A stretch of 34,278 bases of DNA from Acidobacteriota bacterium. GTDB taxonomy: Bacteria > Acidobacteriota > Vicinamibacteria > Vicinamibacterales > SCN-69-37. The stretch lies in NCBI GenBank assembly GCA_021824055.1, contig JAKALV010000003.1:1-34278 (forward strand), read 5' to 3'. Made by a program: the position numbers and the translations under genes. Below the pieces are notes generated by a model, which worked only from the letters and a program-made list of their open reading frames with translations, had not been told where the DNA came from and did no database searches. Shown here one piece after another: positions 1 to 8,598 of the stretch. Position 1 is the first letter of the stretch. Every line of letters begins with the position of its first letter.

Positions 1-1
1 G

Positions 2-2782
2 CTCGCGTCGGCCGGGTCAATGGCGCAGGTGGCGCAGAAGCCTGCGCCGCCGGCCGTTCGGACCGCGCCACGACCGGCGGTGGCCCGCATCACCACGCCG
101 AAGGAGGAGTTCGGCCACAACTTCGGCGACGACTACTTTCTCGCCAACTATCAGCAGATCTCCGCCTACTGGAAGAAGCTCGCGAAAGAGTCCAACCGGA
201 TCGTCCTCGAGGACATCGGCAAGACGGCCGAGGGACGCACCCAGCTCATGGCGATCGTGACGTCGCCGGAGAATCAGAAGAAGCTGGCGCGCTACAAGGA
301 AATCTCGCAAGAGCTGGCGCACGCTCGCGGGCCCGACGGCGTGGTATTGACCGAGGCGCAGGCGCGACTGCTGGCCAAAGAGGGCAAGACGGTCGTGTGG
401 ATCGACGGCGGCCTGCACGCGACCGAAGTGCTCGGCGCGCAGCAGCTCGGTGAGATGGTCTATCAGTTCGTCACCCGGAATGATGACGAGACGACGAGGA
501 TTCTGCAGGACTGCATCATCCTCTTCGTGCACGCCAATCCGGACGGCAACGATCTGACGGCCGATTGGTACATGCGCAATCCGGTGCCCGAGCAGCGTAC
601 GCTGGCCGGCCTGCCGAAGCTGTATCAGAAGTACATCGGCCACGACAACAACCGCGACTTCTTCGGGTCGACGCAGGCGGAAACCGAGAACATGAATCGC
701 GTGCTCTACCGCGAGTGGTTCCCGCAGATTCTCTACAACCACCACCAGAGCGGTCCCGCGGGCACGGTGCTGTGGTCGCCGCCGCTGCGCGACCCGTTCA
801 ACTACAACCAGGATCCGCTGCTCGTGCTGGGTATTCAGACGGTCGGGCTCGCGCTGCACACGCGCCTCGCGGCGGAAGGGAAGCCGGGCGCCACGATGCG
901 TAGCGGCGGTCCGTACGACGGATGGTGGAACGGCGGGCTGCGCAACACCGCCGCGTTTCACAACATCATCGCGATTCTGACGGAAATGATCGGCAGCCCC
1001 ACGCCGCAGCGCGTGCCGCTCGTGATGGATCGGCAGTTGCCGTCGAGCGATCTGACCTTTCCAGCGCCGCCGACCACGCCCGCCGCGCTGTGGCACTTCC
1101 GGCAGTCGATCGACTACTCGGTGGCGACCAACCGCGGCGTGCTCGACATCGCGTCGAAGATGCGTGAGAACTTTCTCTACAACATCTACCGGATGGGCAG
1201 GAACTCGATCGAGCGCGGCTCGGAGGATTACTGGACGCCGCGGCCGCACCGGTTGCAGGCGATCGCGACGGCGGCCGGCCTGGCCGGTCCGGCCGGGGGC
1301 GCGGCCGGCGGCCGCGGCGGCAGCACGCCCGAGCAGGATGCGGAGGTCTGGGCCGCGATGCACAGACCCGAGGATCGCGATCCGCGCGCGTTCATCATTC
1401 CGTCGAGTCAGCGCGACTTCCTGACGGCGAACACATTTATCGACGCGCTGCTCGAGACCGGCATTACCGTCGAGCGCGCGACACGCGCCTTCACGTTCGC
1501 CGGCACGACCTATCCGGCCGGATCGTTTGTGGTGAACACGAACCAGGCGTTCCGTCCGCACGTCATCGACATGTTCGAGCCGCAGGATCACCCCGACAAC
1601 TTCGCGTATCCCGGCGCGCCGCCCACGCGCCCATACGACAACGCCGGCTGGACGCTCGCCTTTCAGATGGGCGTCGAGTTCGAACGGGTCTTCGACACGG
1701 TGAAGGATGCGTCGCTCGAGGTGGTGAAGGACTGGAACATCACGCCGACGCCCGGCGTTGTCCGGCCGGCCGGTGCGGGTGGTTATCTCCTGAGCCACGA
1801 CGTGCTCGATTCGTTCCGCGCGCTCAACGCGCTCGCGGGGAGGCAGATCGCGATGACGTCGGCGCCGATGGTGATCGACGGCCGGACGTGGCCGACCGGC
1901 ACGTTCTGGGCCGAGGCGGGCGCCGAGCCGGTGCTCGCCGGCCTGGCGCAGAGGACCGGGATCAGCGCGCGCGCGTTGACGGCGATGCCCGATGGCCTCG
2001 TGCCGACGCGGACGCCGCGCATCGGACTGTGGGATCAGTACGGCGGTTCGATCGATGCCGGGTGGGCCCGCTGGATTCTCGAGCAGTTCGATTTCACGTT
2101 CGATCGCGTGTTCGCGCCGCAACTCGATGCGGGTAATCTCAACGCGAAGTATGACGTGCTGGTCTTTGTCGGCGGCGCGATTCCCGCGGGAGGCCTGGGC
2201 CGCGCCGGACGCAGTGGCGCTGGCGGCGGGGCCGTGGGCACCATCCTGCCGGTTCCGGCGGAGTACGTGAATCAGCAAGGATCGATCTCGGCCACCACGA
2301 TGGCCGCGCTGAAGACGTTCGCGGAGGCCGGCGGCACGATCATCGCCATCGGGTCATCGGCGACGAACCTCGGCGCCTATCTCGCCCTGCCGATGGAGAA
2401 CCACCTCGTCGAGAACGGCCAGCCGTTGCCGCAGACGAAGTTCTACACGCCCGGCTCGGTGTTGCGCGCGCGCGTCGACACGACGAGCCCGTTTGCGTAC
2501 GGCATGCAGGAACACACCGATGTGTTCTTCGACAACAGTCCGGTGTGGACGCTCGGGCCCGATGCGGCCGCGAGAGGCGTGAAGCCGATCGCCTGGTTCG
2601 ATTCGAAGACGCCGCTCAGGAGCGGATGGTCCTGGGGGCAGGCGTATCTGGACGGCGGCGTGATCGGCGTCGACGCGAAGGTGGGGCAGGGGCGGGTGCT
2701 GCTGTTTGGCGCGGAGATTCTGCAGCGCGCGCAGCCGCACGGCACGTTTAAACTGCTATTCAATGGCATCTGGACGAAATAG
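2..2782 (+). CDS. M14-family zinc carboxypeptidase, secreted (5' end outside window)
   Basis: Large exopeptidase-type protein of the M14 (zinc carboxypeptidase) superfamily, probably exported to the periplasm or outside to degrade peptides. The frame is open to the window edge. Residues before the first ATG (position 20) read LASAGS and continue into MAQVAQ, which looks like the end of a signal peptide, so the true start is probably upstream and the ATG at 20 is internal. Counting from that ATG, the zinc motif HxxE is H133-A-T-E136, and the third ligand is probably H241 or H242 in YNHHQSG. The C-terminal third (about residues 580-920) resembles a glutamine-amidotransferase-like Rossmann domain seen in long bacterial M14 proteins, but I am unsure of this. 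A Gly/Ala-rich linker lies near residue 420. The stop overlaps the next peptidase gene by 20 nt, suggesting an operon. Confidence 0.85.
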   Translation, partial: LASAGSMAQVAQKPAPPAVRTAPRPAVARITTPKEEFGHNFGDDYFLANYQQISAYWKKLAKESNRIVLEDIGKTAEGRTQLMAIVTSPENQKKLARYKEISQELAHARGPDGVVLTEAQARLLAKEGKTVVWIDGGLHATEVLGAQQLGEMVYQFVTRNDDETTRILQDCIILFVHANPDGNDLTADWYMRNPVPEQRTLAGLPKLYQKYIGHDNNRDFFGSTQAETENMNRVLYREWFPQILYNHHQSGPAGTVLWSPPLRDPFNYNQDPLLVLGIQTVGLALHTRLAAEGKPGATMRSGGPYDGWWNGGLRNTAAFHNIIAILTEMIGSPTPQRVPLVMDRQLPSSDLTFPAPPTTPAALWHFRQSIDYSVATNRGVLDIASKMRENFLYNIYRMGRNSIERGSEDYWTPRPHRLQAIATAAGLAGPAGGAAGGRGGSTPEQDAEVWAAMHRPEDRDPRAFIIPSSQRDFLTANTFIDALLETGITVERATRAFTFAGTTYPAGSFVVNTNQAFRPHVIDMFEPQDHPDNFAYPGAPPTRPYDNAGWTLAFQMGVEFERVFDTVKDASLEVVKDWNITPTPGVVRPAGAGGYLLSHDVLDSFRALNALAGRQIAMTSAPMVIDGRTWPTGTFWAEAGAEPVLAGLAQRTGISARALTAMPDGLVPTRTPRIGLWDQYGGSIDAGWARWILEQFDFTFDRVFAPQLDAGNLNAKYDVLVFVGGAIPAGGLGRAGRSGAGGGAVGTILPVPAEYVNQQGSISATTMAALKTFAEAGGTIIAIGSSATNLGAYLALPMENHLVENGQPLPQTKFYTPGSVLRARVDTTSPFAYGMQEHTDVFFDNSPVWTLGPDAAARGVKPIAWFDSKTPLRSGWSWGQAYLDGGVIGVDAKVGQGRVLLFGAEILQRAQPHGTFKLLFNGIWTK

Positions 2783-4292
2783 CAAACCTACCGTCTTCAC
2801 GGTTCTCTTGGCCGTCGGGATGGGCGTTGGCGCGTGGGCGCAGCAGGAGCCCGTGGATTCGGCGGCGATCGCGAAGATCCGCGACGAGGGCCTGAACCGA
2901 TCGAAGGTGACCGAGCCGTTCGACATGTTCGCCAACACTATCGGCCCGCGCCTGACCGGATCGCCGGCTCACAAGCGCGCGGCGGAATGGGCCCGCGACA
3001 CGCTCACGAAATGGGGCATCTCGAACGCGCATCTCGAGGCGTGGGAATTCGGTCGGGGGTGGGAGCTGCAGAAGCTCACCATCGAAATGGTGGAGCCGCG
3101 CTACATGCCGCTCACCGGGTTCGCCGAGGCCTGGACCCCGTCGACGCCAGGGGAAATCGTGATTCCGGCGGTGTCCACCGCAGGCAAGACGCCTGAGGAA
3201 GTCGCGGCGCTGCCGATCAAGGGCGCGGCGCTGCTGCAGCAGGGCGTCGTGACGGCGTTCATTGACAAGGATCGGGAACAGCCGGAGCTCGTTCAGGGCG
3301 CCCGCATCGGCGCGCCCCCTGCGCCGCGAGAACCAGGTTCGGCTCCTGCCGCGCGAGGTTCGGCTGCGGCCGCTCCTCGTTCAGGGGGCGCTGGGCGTGG
3401 TTCGGGGGACTCCGCCGGTAGTCCGGTTCCCAACCCCGCCTCTGCCGCCGCTGTCCTGATCAAGCCGAGCCGTGGCATGCAGGGCACAGTGTTCGTGCAG
3501 GCCGGGCGCGAGACGCCCGCCGCGACCCAGCCGGCCATCGTGCTCATGGCCGAGCACTACAACATCGTGGCGCGCCTGCTGGCCCAGGGCGTGCCGGTCA
3601 CGCTGCGCGTCAACGTTCAAGCGAAGTTCTACGAGGCCGACCGCAATTCATACAACGTCGTCGCCGAGATTCCCGGCACCGATCCGGTGCTGAAGAACGA
3701 CGTGGTCATCCTGGGCGCCCATCTTGATTCGTGGCACACGGCGACCGGCGCGACCGACAACGCGGACGGGGCCGCCGGTGTCATGGAGGCGTTCCGAATT
3801 CTGAAAGCGACAAGACTGCAGCCCAAACGCACGTTGCGTCTCGCGCTCTGGAGCGGCGAGGAAGAGGGTTTGTACGGATCGAAACACTACGTGGACGACC
3901 ACCTCGCCGGCGACATGCACGCGGCCGACCGCGAGCAGGTCAGCGCGTACTTCAATATCGATCCGGGCACGGGGCCGATCTACGGCTGGTACTGCGAGGG
4001 CAATGCGGCTGCCAAGGCGATCTTCGACGCGTGGCTGACGCCCTTCAAGGACCTGGGGGCGCGCCAGAACGTGCTGCCGGGAATCGGCAACACCGACCAC
4101 CTGAGCTTCAGGGCGGTCGGCATCCCGGCGTTCAATGCGATCCAGGACTATACCGCCTACGATACGCGCCTGCACCACACGAACGTGGACACGGCCGAGT
4201 ATGTGAACGTGGCCGATCTGAAGCAGACGGCTGTCGTGCTGGCGGGATTCGCCTTCCAGGCGGCACAGCGACCGGAGCGCATTCCGAGGTAA
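2763..4292 (+). CDS. M28-family aminopeptidase, secreted
   Basis: Zinc-dependent aminopeptidase of family M28, expected to release N-terminal amino acids from peptides outside the cytoplasm. The ATG at 2763 was chosen because it gives a hydrophobic signal peptide ending near AWAQQ. A longer frame from 2706 would bury it and overlap the upstream gene more. The protein has 509 residues. The co-catalytic zinc set is visible: H320 in GAHLDSW, D332 in TDNADG, the WSGEEEG motif with E366 (catalytic base) and E367, D400 in NIDPG, and H446 in NTDHLSF. A PA-like insert region (about 130-275) is interrupted by a Gly/Ala/Pro/Arg-rich low-complexity stretch at about residues 180-232. The gene starts inside the M14 gene, so the two secreted exopeptidases are probably co-translated and act on the same peptide pool. 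Confidence 0.9.
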   Translation: MASGRNSKPTVFTVLLAVGMGVGAWAQQEPVDSAAIAKIRDEGLNRSKVTEPFDMFANTIGPRLTGSPAHKRAAEWARDTLTKWGISNAHLEAWEFGRGWELQKLTIEMVEPRYMPLTGFAEAWTPSTPGEIVIPAVSTAGKTPEEVAALPIKGAALLQQGVVTAFIDKDREQPELVQGARIGAPPAPREPGSAPAARGSAAAAPRSGGAGRGSGDSAGSPVPNPASAAAVLIKPSRGMQGTVFVQAGRETPAATQPAIVLMAEHYNIVARLLAQGVPVTLRVNVQAKFYEADRNSYNVVAEIPGTDPVLKNDVVILGAHLDSWHTATGATDNADGAAGVMEAFRILKATRLQPKRTLRLALWSGEEEGLYGSKHYVDDHLAGDMHAADREQVSAYFNIDPGTGPIYGWYCEGNAAAKAIFDAWLTPFKDLGARQNVLPGIGNTDHLSFRAVGIPAFNAIQDYTAYDTRLHHTNVDTAEYVNVADLKQTAVVLAGFAFQAAQRPERIPR

Positions 4293-4339
4293 AGTTTTCC
4301 TCAGGCCGCCGGGCGAAATCCGCGGTCTAAAGAGGTGCC

Positions 4340-4882
4340 ATGACTCCCCAGTCACCACGTAGGTCTCAGTCCGCCCAGCGCGGTTTCACGCTCATCGAGC
4401 TCCTGATCGTCGTCGCCATCATCAGCATCATCGCCGCGGTGGCCGTGCCGAACCTGCTGCGCTCGCGCCAGACGGGCAACGAGGTGTCGGCGGCCACGTC
4501 GCTGCTGGCCATTTCAAAAGCCCAGGTCATGTATTCGGTCTCGTGCGGCGGTGGCGGTTATGCGGCTTCGTTGCCCACCCTGGGCGTCCCGTCGCCAGGG
4601 ACCACCGAGGCGTATCTCTCGGCGGATCTCACCATGTCGCCGACGCCCTTCAAAGCCGGCTACAACTTCACGATGGGCCCCGGAGCCGGGGCCAGCGCCG
4701 GCGCAAACGACTGCAACGGCACCGTCACGCAGAGCAACTACTACGCGACCGCCGTGCCCCAGACCTTTGGGACGAGCGGATCACGCTCCTTTGCGATCAA
4801 CGCGTCGGGGACCGTGTGGATGAACAATACGGCAGCCGCGCCGACAGAGCCGTTTGGCGCGCCGGCGACGACGTATCGATAG
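4340..4882 (+). CDS. Type IV pilin-like protein (prepilin with class III signal peptide)
   Basis: Protein of 180 residues with a classic prepilin N-terminus: a short basic leader ending R-G, then FTLIELLIVVAI. Cleavage by prepilin peptidase is expected between G15 and F16, and the conserved Glu at mature position 5 is present. The hydrophobic helix (about 16-38) would anchor it in the inner membrane before assembly into a type IV pilus or a type II secretion pseudopilus. The globular part carries two cysteines (in VSCGGGG and NDCNG) that could form the C-terminal disulfide loop. An AGAGG ribosome binding site lies 4 nt before the ATG. A pilT gene lies about 4 kb away on the other strand, but no other pilus gene is next to this one, so major pilin versus minor pseudopilin cannot be decided. 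Confidence 0.85.
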   Translation: MTPQSPRRSQSAQRGFTLIELLIVVAIISIIAAVAVPNLLRSRQTGNEVSAATSLLAISKAQVMYSVSCGGGGYAASLPTLGVPSPGTTEAYLSADLTMSPTPFKAGYNFTMGPGAGASAGANDCNGTVTQSNYYATAVPQTFGTSGSRSFAINASGTVWMNNTAAAPTEPFGAPATTYR

Positions 4883-4889
4883 TCAGGCA

Positions 4890-5120
4890 ATGGGGCAGTG
4901 GGGCATCCTTCCTCTCGTTTTTGCTCTCATTCTTCCGGCGGCGCAAGCCGCTCAGACGCCATCACAGCCCGCTCCGGTTCGCCTGAATGGAGTGTGGGAC
5001 CTCGACAAGGCCCTCTCAACCAAACCAATGGCCGCGCCCGGTGAGCAGCCCGGCGACGACGGCGGGCGGCGTTCATGCGCTTCGTGTACGACCATTCTTT
5101 GGTGCAATACGAATCGCTGA
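4890..5120 (+). CDS. Short secreted protein, probable remnant of a larger gene
   Basis: Open frame of 76 residues starting 7 nt after the pilin stop. The N-terminus (MGQWGILPLVFALILPAAQA) looks like a signal peptide, followed by a segment containing LNGVWDLDKA. That kind of opening is common in secreted acidobacterial proteins of unknown function. After about residue 60 the frame loses any protein-like character and ends at a TGA at 5118. An overlapping frame starting at 5075 does not continue it convincingly. I read this as a truncated or frameshifted remnant rather than a working gene, with low confidence. No function can be assigned. Confidence 0.3.
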   Translation: MGQWGILPLVFALILPAAQAAQTPSQPAPVRLNGVWDLDKALSTKPMAAPGEQPGDDGGRRSCASCTTILWCNTNR

Positions 5121-5174
5121 CGCCGGTGGCGCGCTGCGCCCGCGACCGGCGCCGTCATGCGGTAATCTCGACGG

Positions 5175-5582
5175 ATGAACGAGCGAGTTCTCCTCAGTGC
5201 GGTAGCCGGCATTTGTTTTGGACTGTGGCCTCTGGTCATGAACCGCGTGCGCCTCGACCCCTACGTGACCGTGATCGTCTTTCTCGCCGGCTCGCTGCTC
5301 TTCGCGTTGCCGGCCGCCTTCTTCGGAAACTGGTCGGGGATCAGCGGCAGCCAGCTGCGCGTGGCGGCCATCGCGTGCGCGATTTCCGCGATAGGCAGCA
5401 TCAGCTTCAATCGCATGCTCGCCACCACCACCGTTGCCGAGGTGGCGAACATGTTTCTTGTGATGCTGGTGGTGCAGGTCGCGGTGCCGGCCGCCGTATT
5501 GCTGCGATCAGGCGCGTCGACCCGTCAGATCGCGGGGCTATGCGCCGCCGCGCTGGCCGTGGTGCTGCTCGGGAAGCGATAG
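5175..5582 (+). CDS. Half-size EamA/DMT-like membrane protein
   Basis: Protein of 135 residues with four predicted membrane helices (about 4-21, 31-50, 60-80 and 90-132, the last region probably holding two), ending in a short basic tail GKR. The size, helix spacing and the C-terminal AALAVVLLGKR resemble one EamA repeat of the drug/metabolite transporter superfamily, in which small members work as dimers. The substrate cannot be told. The ATG at 5175 follows only a weak purine stretch. The stop lies 5 nt from the convergent stop of alaS, leaving almost no room for a terminator between them. Confidence 0.65.
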   Translation: MNERVLLSAVAGICFGLWPLVMNRVRLDPYVTVIVFLAGSLLFALPAAFFGNWSGISGSQLRVAAIACAISAIGSISFNRMLATTTVAEVANMFLVMLVVQVAVPAAVLLRSGASTRQIAGLCAAALAVVLLGKR

Positions 5583-5587
5583 CCGCG

Positions 5588-8248
5588 CTACCGCAGCGCA
5601 GCGGCGAGGAGTTCGCGGGCCTTCGCCAGCAATTCCTCGATCTTTGACGCGTCCTTGCCGCCGGCTTCCGCGAAATCCGGACGGCCGCCACCGCCACCGC
5701 CGACGATCGGCGCCAGTTCCTTCACAAGCGCGCCAGCTTTGACACGATCCGTCAGGTCCTTCGTGACCGATACGAGCAGCGACACCTTGCCGTCAGTCTC
5801 CGCGGCGATGACCACAACGCCTCGCTGGAGGCGGTCTCGAAGCGAATCCGCCAGGCCGCGCAGCGCGTTCTTTTCAAGTCCGCTGACGCGCCGCGCCACG
5901 AACTTCGCATCGCCCATCGTCACCACGTCATCGTCGCCGCCGCCCTTGGCGTTGCCGCCCAGCGCCAGCGTCATCTTGAGCTGCTCGTTCTCGCGCGCGA
6001 GCTTCCGGGCCTCGCTCTGCAGCTTCGCGATGGCCTCGGCCGCGTGCTCCGCCGGCACGTTGAGCGCCTCCAGCGTCCGGCCGAGCGTGTCACGCTGGGC
6101 CTGGATGTAGGCGACCGCGCCGGCGCCCGTCAGCGCCTCGATGCGGCGGATGCCGGCCGCCACGCCGGCTTCCTCGGTGATGACAAAGGGTCCGATGTCG
6201 CCGGTGGCGCCCACGTGCGTGCCGCCGCACAGCTCGGTCGAGAAGCCCTCGACGCTGACCACGCGCACGCGGTCGCCGTATTTCTCGCCGAAGAGGGCCA
6301 TGGCGCCGGACTTCATCGCCTCCTCAGTGTTCTTCTCCGTCGTCGTCACAGTGACGTTGCGAAAGATCTCCGCGTTGACGATCCGTTCGATCTGCTGCTT
6401 CTCGTCGTGGCCGACCGCGGCATCGTGCGCGAAGTCGAAGCGCAAGCGGTCGGGCGCCACAAGGGAACCCTTCTGGCGCACGTGCGTGCCGAGCGTCCTG
6501 CGCAGCGCGGCATGCAGCAGGTGGGTTGCCGTGTGGTTGCGCCGGGTGGCGTCACGCCGCTCGGCGTCCACGGCGGCCGTGACGATGTCCCCCACGGACA
6601 GCGTGCCGTCTTCGATCTCGACGAAGTGCACGCGCGATCTGCTGAACTTCTTCGACACGTCCAGCACGAGCGCCCGCGCGTGCGGGGACACGAGCGTGCC
6701 TTCGTCGGACACCTGCCCGCCGGACTCGACATAGAACGGCGTCACGTCGAGCACCACGCCGCCACGCTGGCCCTTGGAGAGGGCGGCGACCGGCGACAAT
6801 TTCTCGTCCACCAGGTGCAGGACGCGGGATCCCGCGTGGGTCGTGGCGTCGTACCCGACGAATGTCTCGTCGAAGTCCTTCACAAAGGCCGAGCCGTCGA
6901 CCTTGAACTTCGCCGACGCCCGCGCGCGCGCCCGTTGCGCGTTCATGGCCGCATCGTAGGACACACGATCGATCGTGAGGCCGCGCTGGCCGGCCAGGTC
7001 CTCGGCGAAATCAAACGGCACGCCGAGCGAGTCGTACAGCTTGAACACTTCGTCGCCCGGCACGGTCCTGGCCCTGGCGGCAATCGTACGATCGATCAGG
7101 TCCTCCAGTCTGGGCAGGCCCGTGGTCAGCACCATGTCGAAGCGTTCTTCTTCCGACCTGATTGCGCGTACGATCGCTTCGCGATTGGCGCTGAGCTCGG
7201 GATACGCGCCACCCATTTCGCGAATAACGACGTCGGCCAGTTCGAAGAGCACGGGCTCGGTGAATCCGAGTGTCTTGCCGTGGCGCATCGCGCGCCGCAT
7301 GATCTTGCGCAACACATAGCCGCGCCATTCGTTGGACGGCTCGACGCCGTCGGCAATGAGGAACGTCATGGCTCGCAGATGGTCGGCGATCACGCGCATG
7401 GATACATCCGGGTGATCGCCGCCGCCCTCGAATGCGCCATAGGTGCGGCCGGCGCGTTCGCCGATGGCCGTCAGGAGCGGCATGAAGACGTCAGTGTCGT
7501 AGTTGGACAGCTTGCCCTGCAGCACCGCGACGATGCGCTCGAAGCCCATGCCGGTGTCCACCGAGAGGGCGGGCAATGGATGCAGCGTGCCCTGGTCGTC
7601 GCGGTTGAACTCCATGAACACGTTGTTCCAGACTTCGACGTAGCGCTGGCAGCTGCACTCGACGCCCAGACACACGGGCGCGTCGCAGGGGATCTCGTGG
7701 CCGCGGAAGTAGTGGATTTCCGAACAGCGGCCGCACGGGCCCGTCTCGCCCATCTGCCAGAAGTTTTCGGCCAAGCCGAGTGCCGTGATGCGTGCCGCGG
7801 GGACCAGGCCTTTCCAGATGTCGAAGGCTTCGGCGTCACGCGGAATACCGGCCTCGCCCTTGAAGACCGTCGGGTACAGCCTCTCGGGATCGAGTTTCCA
7901 GACTTTGGTGAGGAGTTCCCAGGCAAACGGGATCGCGTCCTTCTTGAAGTAGTCGCCGAACGAGAAGTTGCCCAGCATCTCGAAGAACGTGTGATGGCGC
8001 AGCGAGGGGCCCACGTTCTCGAGGTCGTTGTGCTTGCCGCTGACGCGCATGCACTTCTGCACCGTTGTCGCCCGCCGGTAGTCGCGCCGCTCTTTGCCCA
8101 GAAACAGGTCCTTGAACTGGTTCATCCCCGCGTTGGTGAACAGCAGGGTCGGATCCTCATGCGGTACGAGCGACGACGACGGCACCATGCGGTGGCCGTG
8201 GGATTCAAAGTACTTCAGGAACGACAGCCGGATTTCAGACGAGGTCAT
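5588..8248 (-). CDS. alaS: Alanyl-tRNA synthetase
   Basis: Charges tRNA-Ala with alanine in the cytoplasm. The ATG at 8248 gives the usual family start MTSSEIR; a GTG two codons upstream is possible. Length is 886 residues, normal for bacterial AlaS. The order is: class II catalytic domain with TNAGMNQFKD and HHTFFEMLGNFSFGDYF, the GPCGRCSEIHY motif at about 170-180, an editing domain with the zinc ligands H572/H576 (HTATH) and C674/H678 (CGGTH), then a coiled-coil and C-Ala domain with a Gly-rich GGGGGGRPDFAEAGGKD stretch. An unusual feature is a cluster of six cysteines between residues 172 and 200, just after the catalytic motif. It could hold an extra metal. It is convergent with the EamA-like gene and lies upstream of a palindromic repeat. 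Confidence 0.97.
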   Translation of the reverse strand: MTSSEIRLSFLKYFESHGHRMVPSSSLVPHEDPTLLFTNAGMNQFKDLFLGKERRDYRRATTVQKCMRVSGKHNDLENVGPSLRHHTFFEMLGNFSFGDYFKKDAIPFAWELLTKVWKLDPERLYPTVFKGEAGIPRDAEAFDIWKGLVPAARITALGLAENFWQMGETGPCGRCSEIHYFRGHEIPCDAPVCLGVECSCQRYVEVWNNVFMEFNRDDQGTLHPLPALSVDTGMGFERIVAVLQGKLSNYDTDVFMPLLTAIGERAGRTYGAFEGGGDHPDVSMRVIADHLRAMTFLIADGVEPSNEWRGYVLRKIMRRAMRHGKTLGFTEPVLFELADVVIREMGGAYPELSANREAIVRAIRSEEERFDMVLTTGLPRLEDLIDRTIAARARTVPGDEVFKLYDSLGVPFDFAEDLAGQRGLTIDRVSYDAAMNAQRARARASAKFKVDGSAFVKDFDETFVGYDATTHAGSRVLHLVDEKLSPVAALSKGQRGGVVLDVTPFYVESGGQVSDEGTLVSPHARALVLDVSKKFSRSRVHFVEIEDGTLSVGDIVTAAVDAERRDATRRNHTATHLLHAALRRTLGTHVRQKGSLVAPDRLRFDFAHDAAVGHDEKQQIERIVNAEIFRNVTVTTTEKNTEEAMKSGAMALFGEKYGDRVRVVSVEGFSTELCGGTHVGATGDIGPFVITEEAGVAAGIRRIEALTGAGAVAYIQAQRDTLGRTLEALNVPAEHAAEAIAKLQSEARKLARENEQLKMTLALGGNAKGGGDDDVVTMGDAKFVARRVSGLEKNALRGLADSLRDRLQRGVVVIAAETDGKVSLLVSVTKDLTDRVKAGALVKELAPIVGGGGGGRPDFAEAGGKDASKIEELLAKARELLAAALR

Positions 8249-8344
8249 GACCACGACATTGTACTAGGCAGGCACGGTGAGGCTTGTCGGCAGATCAAGA
8301 GCTTTCACCATGAAGGCCCATGGAGAGCCATGGAGCTGAAACAC

Positions 8345-8485
8345 CGAGGGCCTGGCGGCCGCCTCCGGCGGCCGGCCGGGATGAGGACGAGCGGGAACGA
8401 GAGAGCGTCTCGACCTCACGCGCTCTCTCGTTCCCGCTCGTCCTCATCCCGGCTCGCCCGGCGAAGCCGGGCCACCAGGCCCTCG
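8345..8485. repeat. Branched palindromic intergenic repeat between recX and alaS
   Basis: Most of the 350-nt gene-free stretch 8249-8598 is a nested palindrome. The outer stem pairs 8345-8358 with 8472-8485 (14 bp, one mismatch). Inside it are two small hairpins: 8357-8373 (7-bp stem, TCC loop) and 8457-8471 (6-bp stem, GAA loop). The centre is a perfect 33-bp inverted repeat, 8375-8407 with 8421-8453, around a 13-nt loop. In single-stranded form this would fold as a four-way, cruciform-like structure. The rest of the gap holds a 12-bp direct repeat (8501-8512 and 8566-8577, CATGTTGAGCGC) and nothing that looks like a gene. Small frames across it are artefacts of the palindrome. Confidence 0.9.
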
Positions 8486-8598
8486 AGACCTTCATGCCTT
8501 CATGTTGAGCGCTCTTGGACGACGCCCTTGGACGGCGTGCGGCTCCATGGAACTCCATCGCCCTCCATGTTGAGCGCCTTGCGACTTGCCACCTTCTG

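Noticed and set aside
17-2278. 753-codon open frame antisense to the M14 gene
   Set aside because: Arg/His/Ala-rich shadow caused by high GC; no domain, and the opposite strand carries clear peptidase motifs.
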